10,773 nucleotides of DNA from Clostridiaceae bacterium (GCA_012514965.1 JAAYZH010000086.1:1-10773), one strand, 5' to 3'. Counted from the first letter of the stretch, positions 1-6,674 are shown. Made by a program: numbers and translations. The notes: generated by a model not told the origin, from the sequence alone.

Positions 1-148
1 CATCTTCCGGTGTCACGGGCCTGCCGTTCACCCAGAGCATGCCGAGTTCAGCCAGCTCGCTCATAAACTGTGTGCAAAGGTCCTTGTCACTTCCGACGCT
101 GAACCAGATGATACTGTGCCTGTCGATCAATTCTTGAAGTGTACGCAT
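1..148 (-). CDS. Hypothetical protein, N-terminal 49 residues only (SAM-riboswitch-controlled)
   Basis: This minus-strand gene is truncated by the left window edge. It starts at ATG (148-146), eight bases after a strong Shine-Dalgarno AAAGGAGG (163-156). The visible protein begins MRTLQELIDRHSIIWFSVGS, continues through a WVNGRPV stretch and stays open to the edge. It has no signal peptide or membrane segment and reads as a soluble alpha/beta protein. I do not recognise the family. The leader upstream (192-320) folds as a SAM-clan riboswitch with a terminator, so the gene is probably expressed when S-adenosylmethionine is low. That would place it in methionine, cysteine or sulfur metabolism or transport, but nothing in the 49 residues confirms this. 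The start and RBS are convincing; the function is open. Confidence 0.8.
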   Translation of the reverse strand, partial: MRTLQELIDRHSIIWFSVGSDKDLCTQFMSELAELGMLWVNGRPVTPED

Positions 149-191
149 TTTTTTGCCTCCTTTAAGGCTACAAATTCCTACAAAGAAGGGC

Positions 192-219
192 AAAAAAACA
201 TCCCATCGTTACCGATGAG
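192..219 (-). terminator. Riboswitch-controlled intrinsic terminator
   Basis: The minus strand shows CTCATCG (219-213), a GTAA tetraloop (212-209) and CGATGGG (208-202), followed by ATG and seven T residues (198-192). The 3' arm repeats the GATGGG of the aptamer P1 strand (243-238). The two copies therefore compete for CTCATC, the usual layout of an S-box OFF switch. Confidence 0.85.
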
Positions 220-320
220 ACCACATGCGAGTATGAACCCATCAGTCAAGCAGGAGCACCTTACCATAGGCAGGTTGCTGTGCGGTCAACGAGCTTGTCT
301 CTCGCGCACTCTTTATAGGT
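192..320 (-). promoter_or_regulatory. SAM-clan (S-box-like) riboswitch with terminator expression platform
   Basis: On the minus strand the leader contains the S-box core GCAACC (278-273) and GGTGC (260-256). Stems that can be built: P1 ACCTAT (320-315) with ATGGGT (242-237); P2a GTGC (309-306) with GCAC (283-280); P2b CGAG (304-301) with CTCG (293-290), separated by an asymmetric internal loop containing TTGACC as in the S-box kink-turn; and P3 ACCTGCC (275-269) with GGTAAGGT (265-258, one bulge). The P2 loop CAAG (297-294) pairs with CTTG (250-247), matching the S-box pseudoknot. No P4 is present between P3 and P1. The P1 3' strand can instead pair ACTGATGGG (246-238) with CTCATCGGT (219-211), a 9-bp antiterminator that destroys the terminator at 219-202. 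Ligand binding should therefore stabilise P1, free the terminator and switch the downstream gene off. The class (SAM-I versus SAM-I/IV) is not settled. Confidence 0.85.
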
Positions 321-326
321 AAATTT

Positions 327-355
327 AGTGTAGCATGTGCACACGGTTTTGACTA
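327..355 (-). promoter_or_regulatory. Candidate promoter of the riboswitch transcript
   Basis: On the minus strand a -35-like TAGTCA (355-350; 4 of 6) lies 17 bases before TACACT (332-327; 4 of 6), which is preceded by TGC, giving an extended -10 element. Initiation about seven bases downstream would fall at about 320, exactly where the aptamer P1 begins. That agreement raises confidence in an otherwise modest match. Confidence 0.5.
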
Positions 356-372
356 GGTCCCCACTGTCCAAT

Positions 373-396
373 CTTGCGTACACACATGTTTGCAAG
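373..396. repeat. Operator-like imperfect dyad in the divergent intergenic region
   Basis: The 24-base segment has matching half-sites CTTGC..ACA and TGT..GCAAG around a four-base centre; 16 of 24 positions are symmetric. It lies 110-134 bases before the sulfatase start. It could bind a dimeric regulator, but no regulator gene is visible in the window, so this is only a candidate. Confidence 0.3.
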
Positions 397-452
397 GGCA
401 CAAGGCTATCAGAAATTTAACCATTTTTTCGCTGTTCAGACACCGTCCAGCT

Positions 453-461
453 TGTTACAGT
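453..461 (+). promoter_or_regulatory. Weak extended -10 candidate upstream of the sulfatase
   Basis: TG (453-454), one base, then TACAGT (456-461; 4 of 6 to consensus) lie about 45 bases before the sulfatase start. A convincing -35 is absent; TGTTCA at 433-438 matches at only 3 of 6. A dyad at 373-396 lies further upstream. Confidence 0.25.
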
Positions 462-506
462 GGAAAGGACAAGAGCAGTGAGGTCGGTCTTTATGGAGGA
501 ACGTGT

Positions 507-1835
507 ATGAACGTCTTGTATATCCACACGCACGACAGCGGCAGATACCTTGAACCCTACGACCCCGGAATTCGCACGCCCGCACTTCTGCGCTTGGCGA
601 AAGAAGGCACCCTGTTTCGTAACATGTATTGTTGCGGGCCGACTTGTTCACCGAGCCGGGCTGCTTTGCTGACGAGTCAATTTCCGCACCAGAATGGCAT
701 GCTGGGCCTGGCGCACAGGGGCTTTGCTTTGGCCGACTATGATAAACACCTTGCAAACTACCTCAAGCGTCACCAGTACGAGACCGTACTCTGTGGGATG
801 CAGCATGTTGCGGCGAATCCACACACAATCGGCTATGACAGAGTCTATATTGACAGTCGCAAAGAGGCAGAGGATTTGACTGCCTGGGACACAAGCAATG
901 GGGACTCCGCGATCGCCTACCTAAGAGAGAAACACACCAAGCCATTCTTCTTATCCTATGGCCTGGTCCACACACATAGGCCTTTTCATGAAATTGACGA
1001 TTCAGTGGATCCGAATTATCTCAAAGTGCCGCCGTCCTTGCCCGACAACGCCGAAACGCGCCGGGACTATGCGGGCTATCTGACCAGTGCGATACGAGCA
1101 GATGCCTGCATCGAAAGAGTCTTGAAGACGTTGCGGGAAGAGGGTTTAGAAGAGGATACGCTGATTCTCTACACCACTGACCACGGCATCGCTTTTCCGC
1201 ACATGAAGTGCACGCTCTATGACAGCGGGATCGGGGTGGCATGCATCATAAAATATCCGGGGAATCCCAGCCGAGGTCAGGCCAAAGACGCACTTACCAG
1301 TCACATCGATGTCTTTCCGACGCTCTGTGATCTTCTGGGCTTGCCGCAACCGGACTGGCTGGAGGGGCAGAGCTTGCTGCCGCTCCTGGAGAATTCTGCG
1401 GCTGAAGTCAACGAAGCAATCTATGCCGAAACCACGTACCACGCGGCGTATGAGCCGCAACGTTGTATTCGTACGCAGCGCTATAAATACATTCGCCGCT
1501 ACGATGACTATGATGACTATGTTCCTGCCAACATTGATAATGGCTATAGCAAAGATTTTTTACTGGATCACGGTCTGCTGGGCCAAAAACGCGCCACGGA
1601 AGAGCTTTTTGATCTTGTTTTCGATCCCAACGAGCGCAACAATGTGGCAGATGACGCAAGCTATAGCAGCATAAAGTTGCAACTTGTCGAACCTTTGGCC
1701 CAAAGACTCGAGGAAACCGATGACTTTCTGGGGAGAAGACCTGTGCCTCGACCGGCTAACTTCATTCTGAACAAGCGCACCTGCGTCGATCCGGACAGCC
1801 AAGATTCTTCTGATTATGAAGTGTTCGCAGACTAG
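507..1835 (+). CDS. Sulfatase, Cys-type, N-sulfoglucosamine sulfohydrolase-like
   Basis: This 442-residue cytoplasmic sulfatase is predicted to hydrolyse a sulfate ester or sulfamate, probably on a sulfated glycan or glycosaminoglycan fragment. The sulfatase signature CSPSR lies at residues 47-51; Cys47 is the residue converted to formylglycine by an anaerobic sulfatase-maturating radical-SAM enzyme. An N-terminal metal-binding segment HTHDSG (7-12), the TTDHG metal motif (223-227) and Lys234 in the following KCTLYD segment fit the alkaline-phosphatase fold. The HTHD start and the TDHGIAF...KCTLYD block resemble the SGSH-like branch; the substrate is inferred. There is no signal peptide. The start is ATG 507, six bases after GGAGGA (495-500); the frame is open back to 390, but that extension has no RBS and is not sulfatase-like. 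No maturase gene is visible. The gene is divergent from the SAM-riboswitch gene and convergent with the alcohol dehydrogenase. Confidence 0.93.
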   Translation: MNVLYIHTHDSGRYLEPYDPGIRTPALLRLAKEGTLFRNMYCCGPTCSPSRAALLTSQFPHQNGMLGLAHRGFALADYDKHLANYLKRHQYETVLCGMQHVAANPHTIGYDRVYIDSRKEAEDLTAWDTSNGDSAIAYLREKHTKPFFLSYGLVHTHRPFHEIDDSVDPNYLKVPPSLPDNAETRRDYAGYLTSAIRADACIERVLKTLREEGLEEDTLILYTTDHGIAFPHMKCTLYDSGIGVACIIKYPGNPSRGQAKDALTSHIDVFPTLCDLLGLPQPDWLEGQSLLPLLENSAAEVNEAIYAETTYHAAYEPQRCIRTQRYKYIRRYDDYDDYVPANIDNGYSKDFLLDHGLLGQKRATEELFDLVFDPNERNNVADDASYSSIKLQLVEPLAQRLEETDDFLGRRPVPRPANFILNKRTCVDPDSQDSSDYEVFAD

Positions 1836-1865
1836 AGAAGACAGATTGTTTCAAAAAACACAAAA

Positions 1866-1897
1866 AAAGCCCCTGATTCCGCGGAACCAGGGGCTTT
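1866..1897 (-). terminator. Intrinsic terminator between convergent sulfatase and alcohol dehydrogenase
   Basis: The stem AAAGCCCCTG (1866-1875) pairs with CAGGGGCTTT (1888-1897), and a second inner palindrome TTCCGCGGAA (1877-1886) extends the hairpin. On the minus strand the stem runs into a seven-T tract (1868-1862), so it clearly terminates the dehydrogenase transcript that ends at 1906. On the plus strand only TTT follows, so termination of the sulfatase message is possible but weaker. Confidence 0.9.
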
Positions 1898-1905
1898 GGC
1901 CCTGT

Positions 1906-3081
1906 TTACAGCATTAAGTTGTAAATATTAACGACATCTTCTTCGTGGAGGGCGACAAAGCCGCCGATGCTGCCGCCGCGGCCATTGCCGTAACAGGCGG
2001 TTTTGGCCATCTGTGGAATATCCTCAGCCTTGGCCCCAAGCTCCGCGAAATTACCCGGCATGCCAATGGAGGTAAGGAAGCGGCGGAGGGCATGAATGCC
2101 TGCCAGCGCTGTCTTCTCCGGATCTGCAAAATCCATCTGAACACCCCAAACGCGAGTGGCCAGCTGGGCAAACCGCATGATGTCATTCTTGTAGACATAT
2201 TGCATCCAGGCAGGGAAGACTACAGCCAGACCGGCTCCATGCGCTACGTCATACGTTGCGGAAAGCTCATGCTCCATGTCATGACTTGCCCAATCCTGCG
2301 CACGTCCAACGCCACAGGAATTGTTATGCGCCATCATGCCTGCCCACATAATGTTCGCGCGCGCCTCGTAATGGTCCGGATCGGCGATGACACGCGGTGC
2401 TTCGTGGATCATCGTGAGGAGCAGACCCTCGATCATCCGGTCAGTCACTTCCACTTCCTTTGTGGTTGTGAAGTAGCGTTCGAAGAGATGGGCCATGATA
2501 TCTGTGATCCCGCAGGCAGTCTGGAAAGCCGGCAGAGTCTGAGTGAGTTCGGGGTTAAGTATGGAGAAGGCCGGGCGGAGGGCTTCGCCGGTGGCGCCGC
2601 GCTTGAACATCCCGTCTTCATGTGTGATGACGGTGTCAGGAGAGCCTTCGCTGCCGGCGGCCGCTATGGTCAAAATCGTGCCGACAGGCAAAGCCTTCTC
2701 GACAAGCTTGCCCTGGTAAAAGTCCCAGAAATCACCGTCATAGACTGTGCCCGCTGCAATGGCTTTCGACGAGTCGATCGTACTGCCGCCGCCGACCGCA
2801 AGGACGAAGTCGACACCCTCTTTGCGGCACAATTCGATGCCCTCATAGACCAGACCGCTGCGGGGGTTGGGCTGGACACCGCCAAGCTCTACGTAAGCGA
2901 TTCCCTCGTTCGTCAAAGACTGCTTGACCCGGTCGAGCAAGCCGCTGCGGACGACACTGCCGCCGCCGAAGTGCAGGAGGACCTTGCTGCCTCCGAAACG
3001 TTTGACATACTGACCAGCATTGTTTTCTTGTCCCTTGCCAAAGGCGAAGTAGGTGGGACTGTAAAAAGTAAAGTTTTGCAC
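1906..3081 (-). CDS. yqhD: Iron-containing (group III) alcohol dehydrogenase, YqhD/butanol dehydrogenase family
   Basis: This 391-residue cytoplasmic enzyme is predicted to reduce aldehydes to alcohols with NAD(P)H, as in fermentative butanol or aldehyde-detoxifying dehydrogenases. The N-terminus FTFYSPTYFAFGKG is typical of the family. The nucleotide-binding GGGS lies at 97-100 in AVGGGSTIDSSKA. The metal ligands are Asp194 and His198 (DIMAH), His267 (SHDMEHE) and His281 (DVAHG), the same numbers I recall for E. coli YqhD, which supports GTG 3081-3079 as the start. That GTG sits seven bases after AAAGGAAG (3096-3089). A TTG at 3099 in the same frame would add six residues but would put the Shine-Dalgarno inside the gene. 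Cofactor preference and substrate cannot be read here. The gene is monocistronic, with its own terminator at 1866-1897. Confidence 0.95.
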   Translation of the reverse strand: MQNFTFYSPTYFAFGKGQENNAGQYVKRFGGSKVLLHFGGGSVVRSGLLDRVKQSLTNEGIAYVELGGVQPNPRSGLVYEGIELCRKEGVDFVLAVGGGSTIDSSKAIAAGTVYDGDFWDFYQGKLVEKALPVGTILTIAAAGSEGSPDTVITHEDGMFKRGATGEALRPAFSILNPELTQTLPAFQTACGITDIMAHLFERYFTTTKEVEVTDRMIEGLLLTMIHEAPRVIADPDHYEARANIMWAGMMAHNNSCGVGRAQDWASHDMEHELSATYDVAHGAGLAVVFPAWMQYVYKNDIMRFAQLATRVWGVQMDFADPEKTALAGIHALRRFLTSIGMPGNFAELGAKAEDIPQMAKTACYGNGRGGSIGGFVALHEEDVVNIYNLML

Positions 3082-3088
3082 GATTTTT

Positions 3089-3096
3089 CTTCCTTT
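3089..3096 (-). promoter_or_regulatory. Ribosome binding site that fixes the alcohol dehydrogenase start
   Basis: AAAGGAAG on the minus strand lies seven bases before GTG 3081. No comparable site precedes the alternative TTG at 3099. This favours the shorter, family-length protein. Confidence 0.75.
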
Positions 3097-3242
3097 CAAT
3101 TTCCTTTTGCCTGCGGAGCCGCATCCTTGAAGCGTCGTGATCTGTGCTTGGAGTGACTGCGGAGAGGCAGATATTCTTATTTATTATTATGCTACAGAAG
3201 CCACGTGAGCGATGTGTCATACGTGAATCTGTAGGACAAGAA

Positions 3243-3271
3243 GCTTGAAAGTAGTGGCTTTGTGCTTGAAA
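3243..3271 (+). repeat. Tandem GCTTGAAA direct repeats upstream of the alcohol dehydrogenase
   Basis: GCTTGAAA occurs at 3243-3250 and again at 3264-3271, 21 bases apart (two helical turns), in the intergenic region about 160-190 bases upstream of the alcohol dehydrogenase start. ACGTGA is also repeated at 3203 and 3221. Such spacing can indicate an activator site, but short repeats arise by chance. Confidence 0.25.
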
Positions 3272-3316
3272 TTGTCGTCATACAGTAAAACAGTTGCGGC
3301 CTCCGCTCAAAACCCG

Positions 3317-3346
3317 TTGACAAAAAGGTCTATGTCTTGCTATTAT
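3317..3346 (+). promoter_or_regulatory. Promoter of tRNA-Val
   Basis: A perfect -35 TTGACA (3317-3322) and a -10 TATTAT (3341-3346; 5 of 6) are separated by 18 bases. Initiation would occur a few bases before the mature tRNA 5' end at 3361. This is the strongest sigma-A-type promoter in the window. Confidence 0.85.
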
Positions 3347-3360
3347 AGTCAAGCATTCGC

Positions 3361-3437
3361 GGGCGGTTAGCTCAGTTGGTCAGAGCGCCTGCTCGACACG
3401 CAGGAGGTCGCTGGTTCGAGCCCAGTATCGCCCACCA
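3361..3437 (+). tRNA. tRNA-Val (anticodon GAC), CCA encoded
   Basis: The gene folds as a full cloverleaf. The acceptor GGGCGGT pairs with ATCGCCC (one G-U), the D stem GCTC with GAGC, the anticodon stem CCTGC with GCAGG, and the T stem GCTGG with CCAGT around TTCGAGC. Discriminator A is followed by an encoded CCA (3435-3437). The seven-base anticodon loop TCGACAC puts GAC at positions 34-36 (3395-3397), reading GUC and GUU valine codons. Position 33 (3394) is C instead of the near-universal U. The gene has its own promoter and terminator and no other tRNA beside it. Confidence 0.96.
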
Positions 3438-3449
3438 CCGCGAACTTAT

Positions 3450-3482
3450 CCCCGTACACTCCGGTGTTGCGGGGTTTTTTAT
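3450..3482 (+). terminator. Intrinsic terminator after tRNA-Val
   Basis: CCCCG (3450-3454) pairs with CGGGG (3470-3474), with an inner ACAC/GTGT helix, and six T residues follow directly (3475-3480). It ends the tRNA transcript 13 bases after the CCA and separates it from folT. Confidence 0.92.
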
Positions 3483-3521
3483 TATAAATTCTATTGTCTG
3501 CGTGTACATCTTCGACTGACG

Positions 3522-3549
3522 TTGATATTTTGACTGGGTGATGTATTAT
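3522..3549 (+). promoter_or_regulatory. Candidate promoter of folT-leuS
   Basis: TTGATA (3522-3527; 4 of 6) and TATTAT (3544-3549; 5 of 6) are spaced by 16 bases. Together they predict a leader of about 40 bases before the folT start at 3598. This leaves no room for a tetrahydrofolate riboswitch, and none was recognised. Confidence 0.5.
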
Positions 3550-3597
3550 GACAAGCAGGTTTTATCGCAGAACGGGATCGAACAAGGAGTCCGGAAC

Positions 3598-4192
3598 ATG
3601 TCGCAAACTAATCGCAATTCCATTCGAAAACTGACCCTGGCGGCTGTATTTATGGCGCTGGCTATCGTCCTCACCCGTTTTCTGTCGATCAACGTCGCAG
3701 TTTTCCGCTTTGGCTTTGGCATGGTCCCGGTCCATTTGGCCGGATACCTGCTGGGACCCTTTTGGGGCGCACTTACGGGCTTGCTGGCGGACTTGATTGG
3801 CCTCATGATCAATGCTGGGGGGACGCCGCACCTGGGCATTACCTTCACGACTGCAATGCACGGTTTCCTGGCAGGAATGGTCGTGTACTGGAATAAGAGC
3901 CGTCTCAATCCGCTTACGGCCACGGTCAGCGGTGTGCTGACCAGTATTCTCTGTTCTTTGCTGTTGATGAGCTTCTGGCTCTCACAGCTGTGGTGACGGC
4001 TTCACGATCGTTCTGCAGGCACGCGCGGTCAATGTGTTTGGCCAAGGTTTGGCCCTGATCATTGTGGAGACGTTACTGATTCCGGTGCTGTACAGCATCA
4101 GGCGTTATCTGCCTAAAGGCACAGAAATCAGCTGGCGTTTGAACAGAACAGAAGACAAATATGGTAAAATTTCAGAACCATCGGACAAATAG
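3598..4192 (+). pseudogene. folT: Folate ECF transporter S-component (FolT-like), broken by a +1 frameshift
   Basis: FolT is the membrane substrate-binding subunit that works with the shared EcfA/EcfA'/EcfT energy module to import folates. The start ATG 3598 follows AAGGAG (3584-3589) by eight bases; a GTG at 3538 is in frame but lacks an RBS. The hydrophobic protein shows the family core FRFGFGMVPVHLAGYLLGP (about residues 36-54), then GALTGLLADLIG and a further helix pair. The frame hits TGA at 3994-3996 after residue 132. The +1 frame, open from 3971, carries on as FTIVLQARAVNVFGQ..., a final helix and a polar tail, stopping at TAG 4190-4192. Removing one base near 3989-3994 would restore about 197 residues, normal for the family. 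The unbroken second half suggests a recent mutation or a sequencing error. The gene is directly upstream of leuS. Confidence 0.85.
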
Positions 4193-4194
4193 GG

Positions 4195-4201
4195 AAGGTG
4201 A
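4195..4201 (+). promoter_or_regulatory. Shine-Dalgarno that sets the leuS start
   Basis: AAGGTGA is complementary to the 16S 3' end and lies five bases before GTG 4207. It begins three bases after the folT stop at 4190-4192, consistent with translational coupling. Confidence 0.75.
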
Positions 4202-4206
4202 CTGTT

Positions 4207-6615
4207 GTGAACGAATATAATTTTGAAACGATTGAGCGCAAGTGGCAGCAGAAATGGGCTGAGAGCGGCGTCTTCGAAGCTTCTAACGAGAGCACGAAGC
4301 CGAAATTCTACTGCCTGGTAGAATTTCCTTATCCTTCAGGACAAGGTCTCCACGTGGGGCATCCGCGTTCGTATACCGCGTTGGATCTGGTCGCCAGAAA
4401 GCGCCGGCTGGAAGGCTACAACGTCCTCTATCCTATGGGCTGGGATGCTTTTGGCCTGCCGACTGAGAATTATGCAATTCAGCATAAGATCCATCCGGCT
4501 GTTGTCACGAAGGACAACATTGCGAACTTCAAGAAGCAGTTGCAGGCGTTGGGCTATTCCTTTGACTGGAGCCGCGAGATCAATACAACGGACCCGGAAT
4601 ACTACAAGTGGACCCAGTGGATTTTTCTGCAGCTGTTCAAGCATGATCTAGCCTATAAGAAGGAGATGAATGTCAACTGGTGTCCTTCCTGCAAGGTGGT
4701 TTTGGCCAACGAAGAGGTAATCAACGGCGGCTGCGAACGGTGCGGAACACAGGTAGAGCACAAGGTCAAGAGTCAGTGGATGCTGCGTATCACGGCTTAT
4801 GCTGACCGGCTGATTGACGACCTCGAAGGCGTAGACTTTATCGACCGGGTCAAAACCCAGCAGATCAACTGGATCGGCCGCTCCTATGGTGCAGAAGTCA
4901 GCTTCGCGACCAGCGCGGGAGACGAGCTGAAGGTCTACACCACCCGTCCCGACACGCTGTTCGGAGCTACTTACATGGTTATTTCTCCCGAGCACGCAAG
5001 TTTGGCTCAGTGGAACAATTTGCTTGAGAACCAGGCAGAAGTCGCTGCTTATCAGGAATTTGCGGGCAAAAAGTCCGATTTTGAACGTACTGAAGTGAAC
5101 AAAGAGAAGACAGGCGTGCGTCTGGCAGGCGTTCAGGCCATTAATCCGGTCAATGGGCAGGCAATCCCGATCTTTATATCCGATTATGTCCTCGCTACTT
5201 ACGGGACAGGCGCAATTATGGCAGTTCCTGGCCATGATACACGCGACTATGAATTTGCGAAGAAATTCGATTTGCCCATCGTAGAGGTCGTGGCCGGCGG
5301 TGACTTGAACCAAGCGGCTTTTACTGATATTGAAGAAGGCACGATGGTCAATTCCGGTTTCCTGAACGGCTTGTCCGTGAAAGACGCGAAGGCGAAGATC
5401 ACAGCCTGGCTTGAAGAGCAGGGGATTGGGACCGCGAAGACGAATTTCAAGCTGCGCGACTGGGTATTCTCACGCCAACGCTATTGGGGAGAGCCTATAC
5501 CGATCGTCCACTGCGAGAAATGCGGTTATGTTCCTATGCCGGAGAGCGATCTGCCCCTTCGCCTGCCTGAGGTCACGACCTACGAGCCTACCGCTACCGG
5601 CGAGTCGCCTTTGGCCACGCTGAGCGACTGGGTCAATACCACTTGTCCGCAGTGCGGAGGACCAGCGAAACGCGAGACCGACACCATGCCTCAGTGGGCT
5701 GGCTCGTCGTGGTATTTCATGCGCTACGCAGATCCGCACAACAGCGAGGCACTGGCTTCACCGGCCAGTCTTGAATACTGGGTACCGGTCGACTGGTACA
5801 ACGGAGGCATGGAGCACACCACGCTTCACCTTCTGTATTCGCGCTTTTGGTACAAATTTCTCTATGATATCGGTGTTTCGCCTACTTCTGAACCGTACGC
5901 CAAGCGCACTTCGCACGGCATGATTCTGGGGGAGAATGGCGAAAAGATGAGCAAGTCTCGCGGCAACGTTGTGAATCCCGATGATATCGTGGGTGAATTC
6001 GGTGCGGATACCATGCGTCTGTACGAGGTCTTCATTGGGGACTTCGAGAAACCTGCCACCTGGAATACAGCCAGTATCAAGGGCTGCCAGCGCTATCTGG
6101 ATCGTTTGTGGACTTTGCAGAGCCTGGCCGAAGACGGCGATGCTTACAGCCCCGAACTGGAGACGATGATCCACCAGACCATTCGCAAAGTAGGAAATGA
6201 CATAGAACAGCTCAAAGGCAATACCGCGGTGGCCCAGCTGATGACGTTGCTTAACCGTGTTTATGATCATGGGAGCCTGACCCATGCGGATTACCGTACA
6301 CTGCTCCTCTTGACGAATCCATTTGCCCCGCACGTTAGTGAAGAGCTTTGGGAAATTATGCAGTACGGCGGTACGGTGACCGATCAAGCCTGGCCACAGT
6401 ACGAAGAAGAGAAGTGCAGAGAGAAAATGGTGGAGCTGGCCGTCCAGATTAACGGTAAAGTTCGCAGCCGAATCGTGGTCAATGCCGAAGCTGCGGCCTC
6501 GGAAGTGCTGGAGATGGCGAAGGCTGATGAAGCAGCTGCACGCCATTTGGAAGGTAAAAACATCGTAAAAGAGTTGTATGTACCTGGTAGGCTTGTAAAT
6601 TTTGTTGTGAAATAG
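4207..6615 (+). CDS. leuS: Leucyl-tRNA synthetase
   Basis: LeuS charges tRNA-Leu with leucine and edits mischarged products in the cytoplasm. At 802 residues it is of usual bacterial length. The class I signature HVGH lies at 49-52 (after FPYPSGQGL) and KMSKS at 580-584. The CP1 editing domain contains [14 protein letters not shown] and [19 protein letters not shown]. Cysteine pairs that can bind zinc lie at 159/162 with 176/179 and at 436/439 with 480/483. The C-terminal anticodon-binding domain ends in VNFVVK. The chosen start is GTG 4207, five bases after AAGGTGA (4195-4201); the earlier in-frame GTG at 4198 overlaps that site. The Shine-Dalgarno overlaps the folT stop, so the two are probably cotranscribed. 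No T-box leader is seen, which is notable for a Bacillota aminoacyl-tRNA synthetase gene. Confidence 0.98.
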   Translation: MNEYNFETIERKWQQKWAESGVFEASNESTKPKFYCLVEFPYPSGQGLHVGHPRSYTALDLVARKRRLEGYNVLYPMGWDAFGLPTENYAIQHKIHPAVVTKDNIANFKKQLQALGYSFDWSREINTTDPEYYKWTQWIFLQLFKHDLAYKKEMNVNWCPSCKVVLANEEVINGGCERCGTQVEHKVKSQWMLRITAYADRLIDDLEGVDFIDRVKTQQINWIGRSYGAEVSFATSAGDELKVYTTRPDTLFGATYMVISPEHASLAQWNNLLENQAEVAAYQEFAGKKSDFERTEVNKEKTGVRLAGVQAINPVNGQAIPIFISDYVLATYGTGAIMAVPGHDTRDYEFAKKFDLPIVEVVAGGDLNQAAFTDIEEGTMVNSGFLNGLSVKDAKAKITAWLEEQGIGTAKTNFKLRDWVFSRQRYWGEPIPIVHCEKCGYVPMPESDLPLRLPEVTTYEPTATGESPLATLSDWVNTTCPQCGGPAKRETDTMPQWAGSSWYFMRYADPHNSEALASPASLEYWVPVDWYNGGMEHTTLHLLYSRFWYKFLYDIGVSPTSEPYAKRTSHGMILGENGEKMSKSRGNVVNPDDIVGEFGADTMRLYEVFIGDFEKPATWNTASIKGCQRYLDRLWTLQSLAEDGDAYSPELETMIHQTIRKVGNDIEQLKGNTAVAQLMTLLNRVYDHGSLTHADYRTLLLLTNPFAPHVSEELWEIMQYGGTVTDQAWPQYEEEKCREKMVELAVQINGKVRSRIVVNAEAAASEVLEMAKADEAAARHLEGKNIVKELYVPGRLVNFVVK

Positions 6616-6627
6616 ACGAATTTTCAC

Positions 6628-6660
6628 CTTCCGCCTTGCCGAATTTGGAAGTTTTCTTTT
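6628..6660 (+). terminator. Weak candidate terminator after leuS
   Basis: CTTCC (6628-6632) can pair with GGAAG (6647-6651), followed by TTTTCTTTT. The stem is only 5 bp with a 14-base loop, so termination is likely partial at best. Confidence 0.3.
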
Positions 6661-6674
6661 GATTCGGCTATACT
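6645..6674 (+). promoter_or_regulatory. Candidate promoter for the Lys-rich-tail protein, inside an inverted repeat
   Basis: TTGGAA (6645-6650; 4 of 6) and TATACT (6669-6674; 5 of 6) are separated by 18 bases. The inverted repeat GCCGAAT (6638-6644) / ATTCGGC (6662-6668) brackets the -35 and spacer and abuts the -10, where a repressor could sit. No regulator gene is visible. Confidence 0.4.

Noticed and set aside
116..322. Plus-strand 68-codon frame across the left intergenic region
   Set aside because: It runs antisense through the start of the minus-strand gene and its riboswitch, has no RBS, and the structured RNA explains the sequence.
390..506. N-terminal extension of the sulfatase frame up to 390
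   Set aside because: It has no RBS, no signal peptide and no sulfatase similarity, and ATG 507 has GGAGGA at ideal spacing.
1945..3156. Plus-strand open frame of 403 codons antisense to the alcohol dehydrogenase
   Set aside because: The minus strand encodes a dehydrogenase with all catalytic ligands. The plus-strand translation has no recognisable domain, is Cys/Arg/His-rich and lacks an RBS; it is a codon-bias shadow.
3483..3597. Tetrahydrofolate riboswitch ahead of folT
   Set aside because: The predicted leader is only about 40 bases and the known conserved loops and paired elements of that riboswitch were not found.
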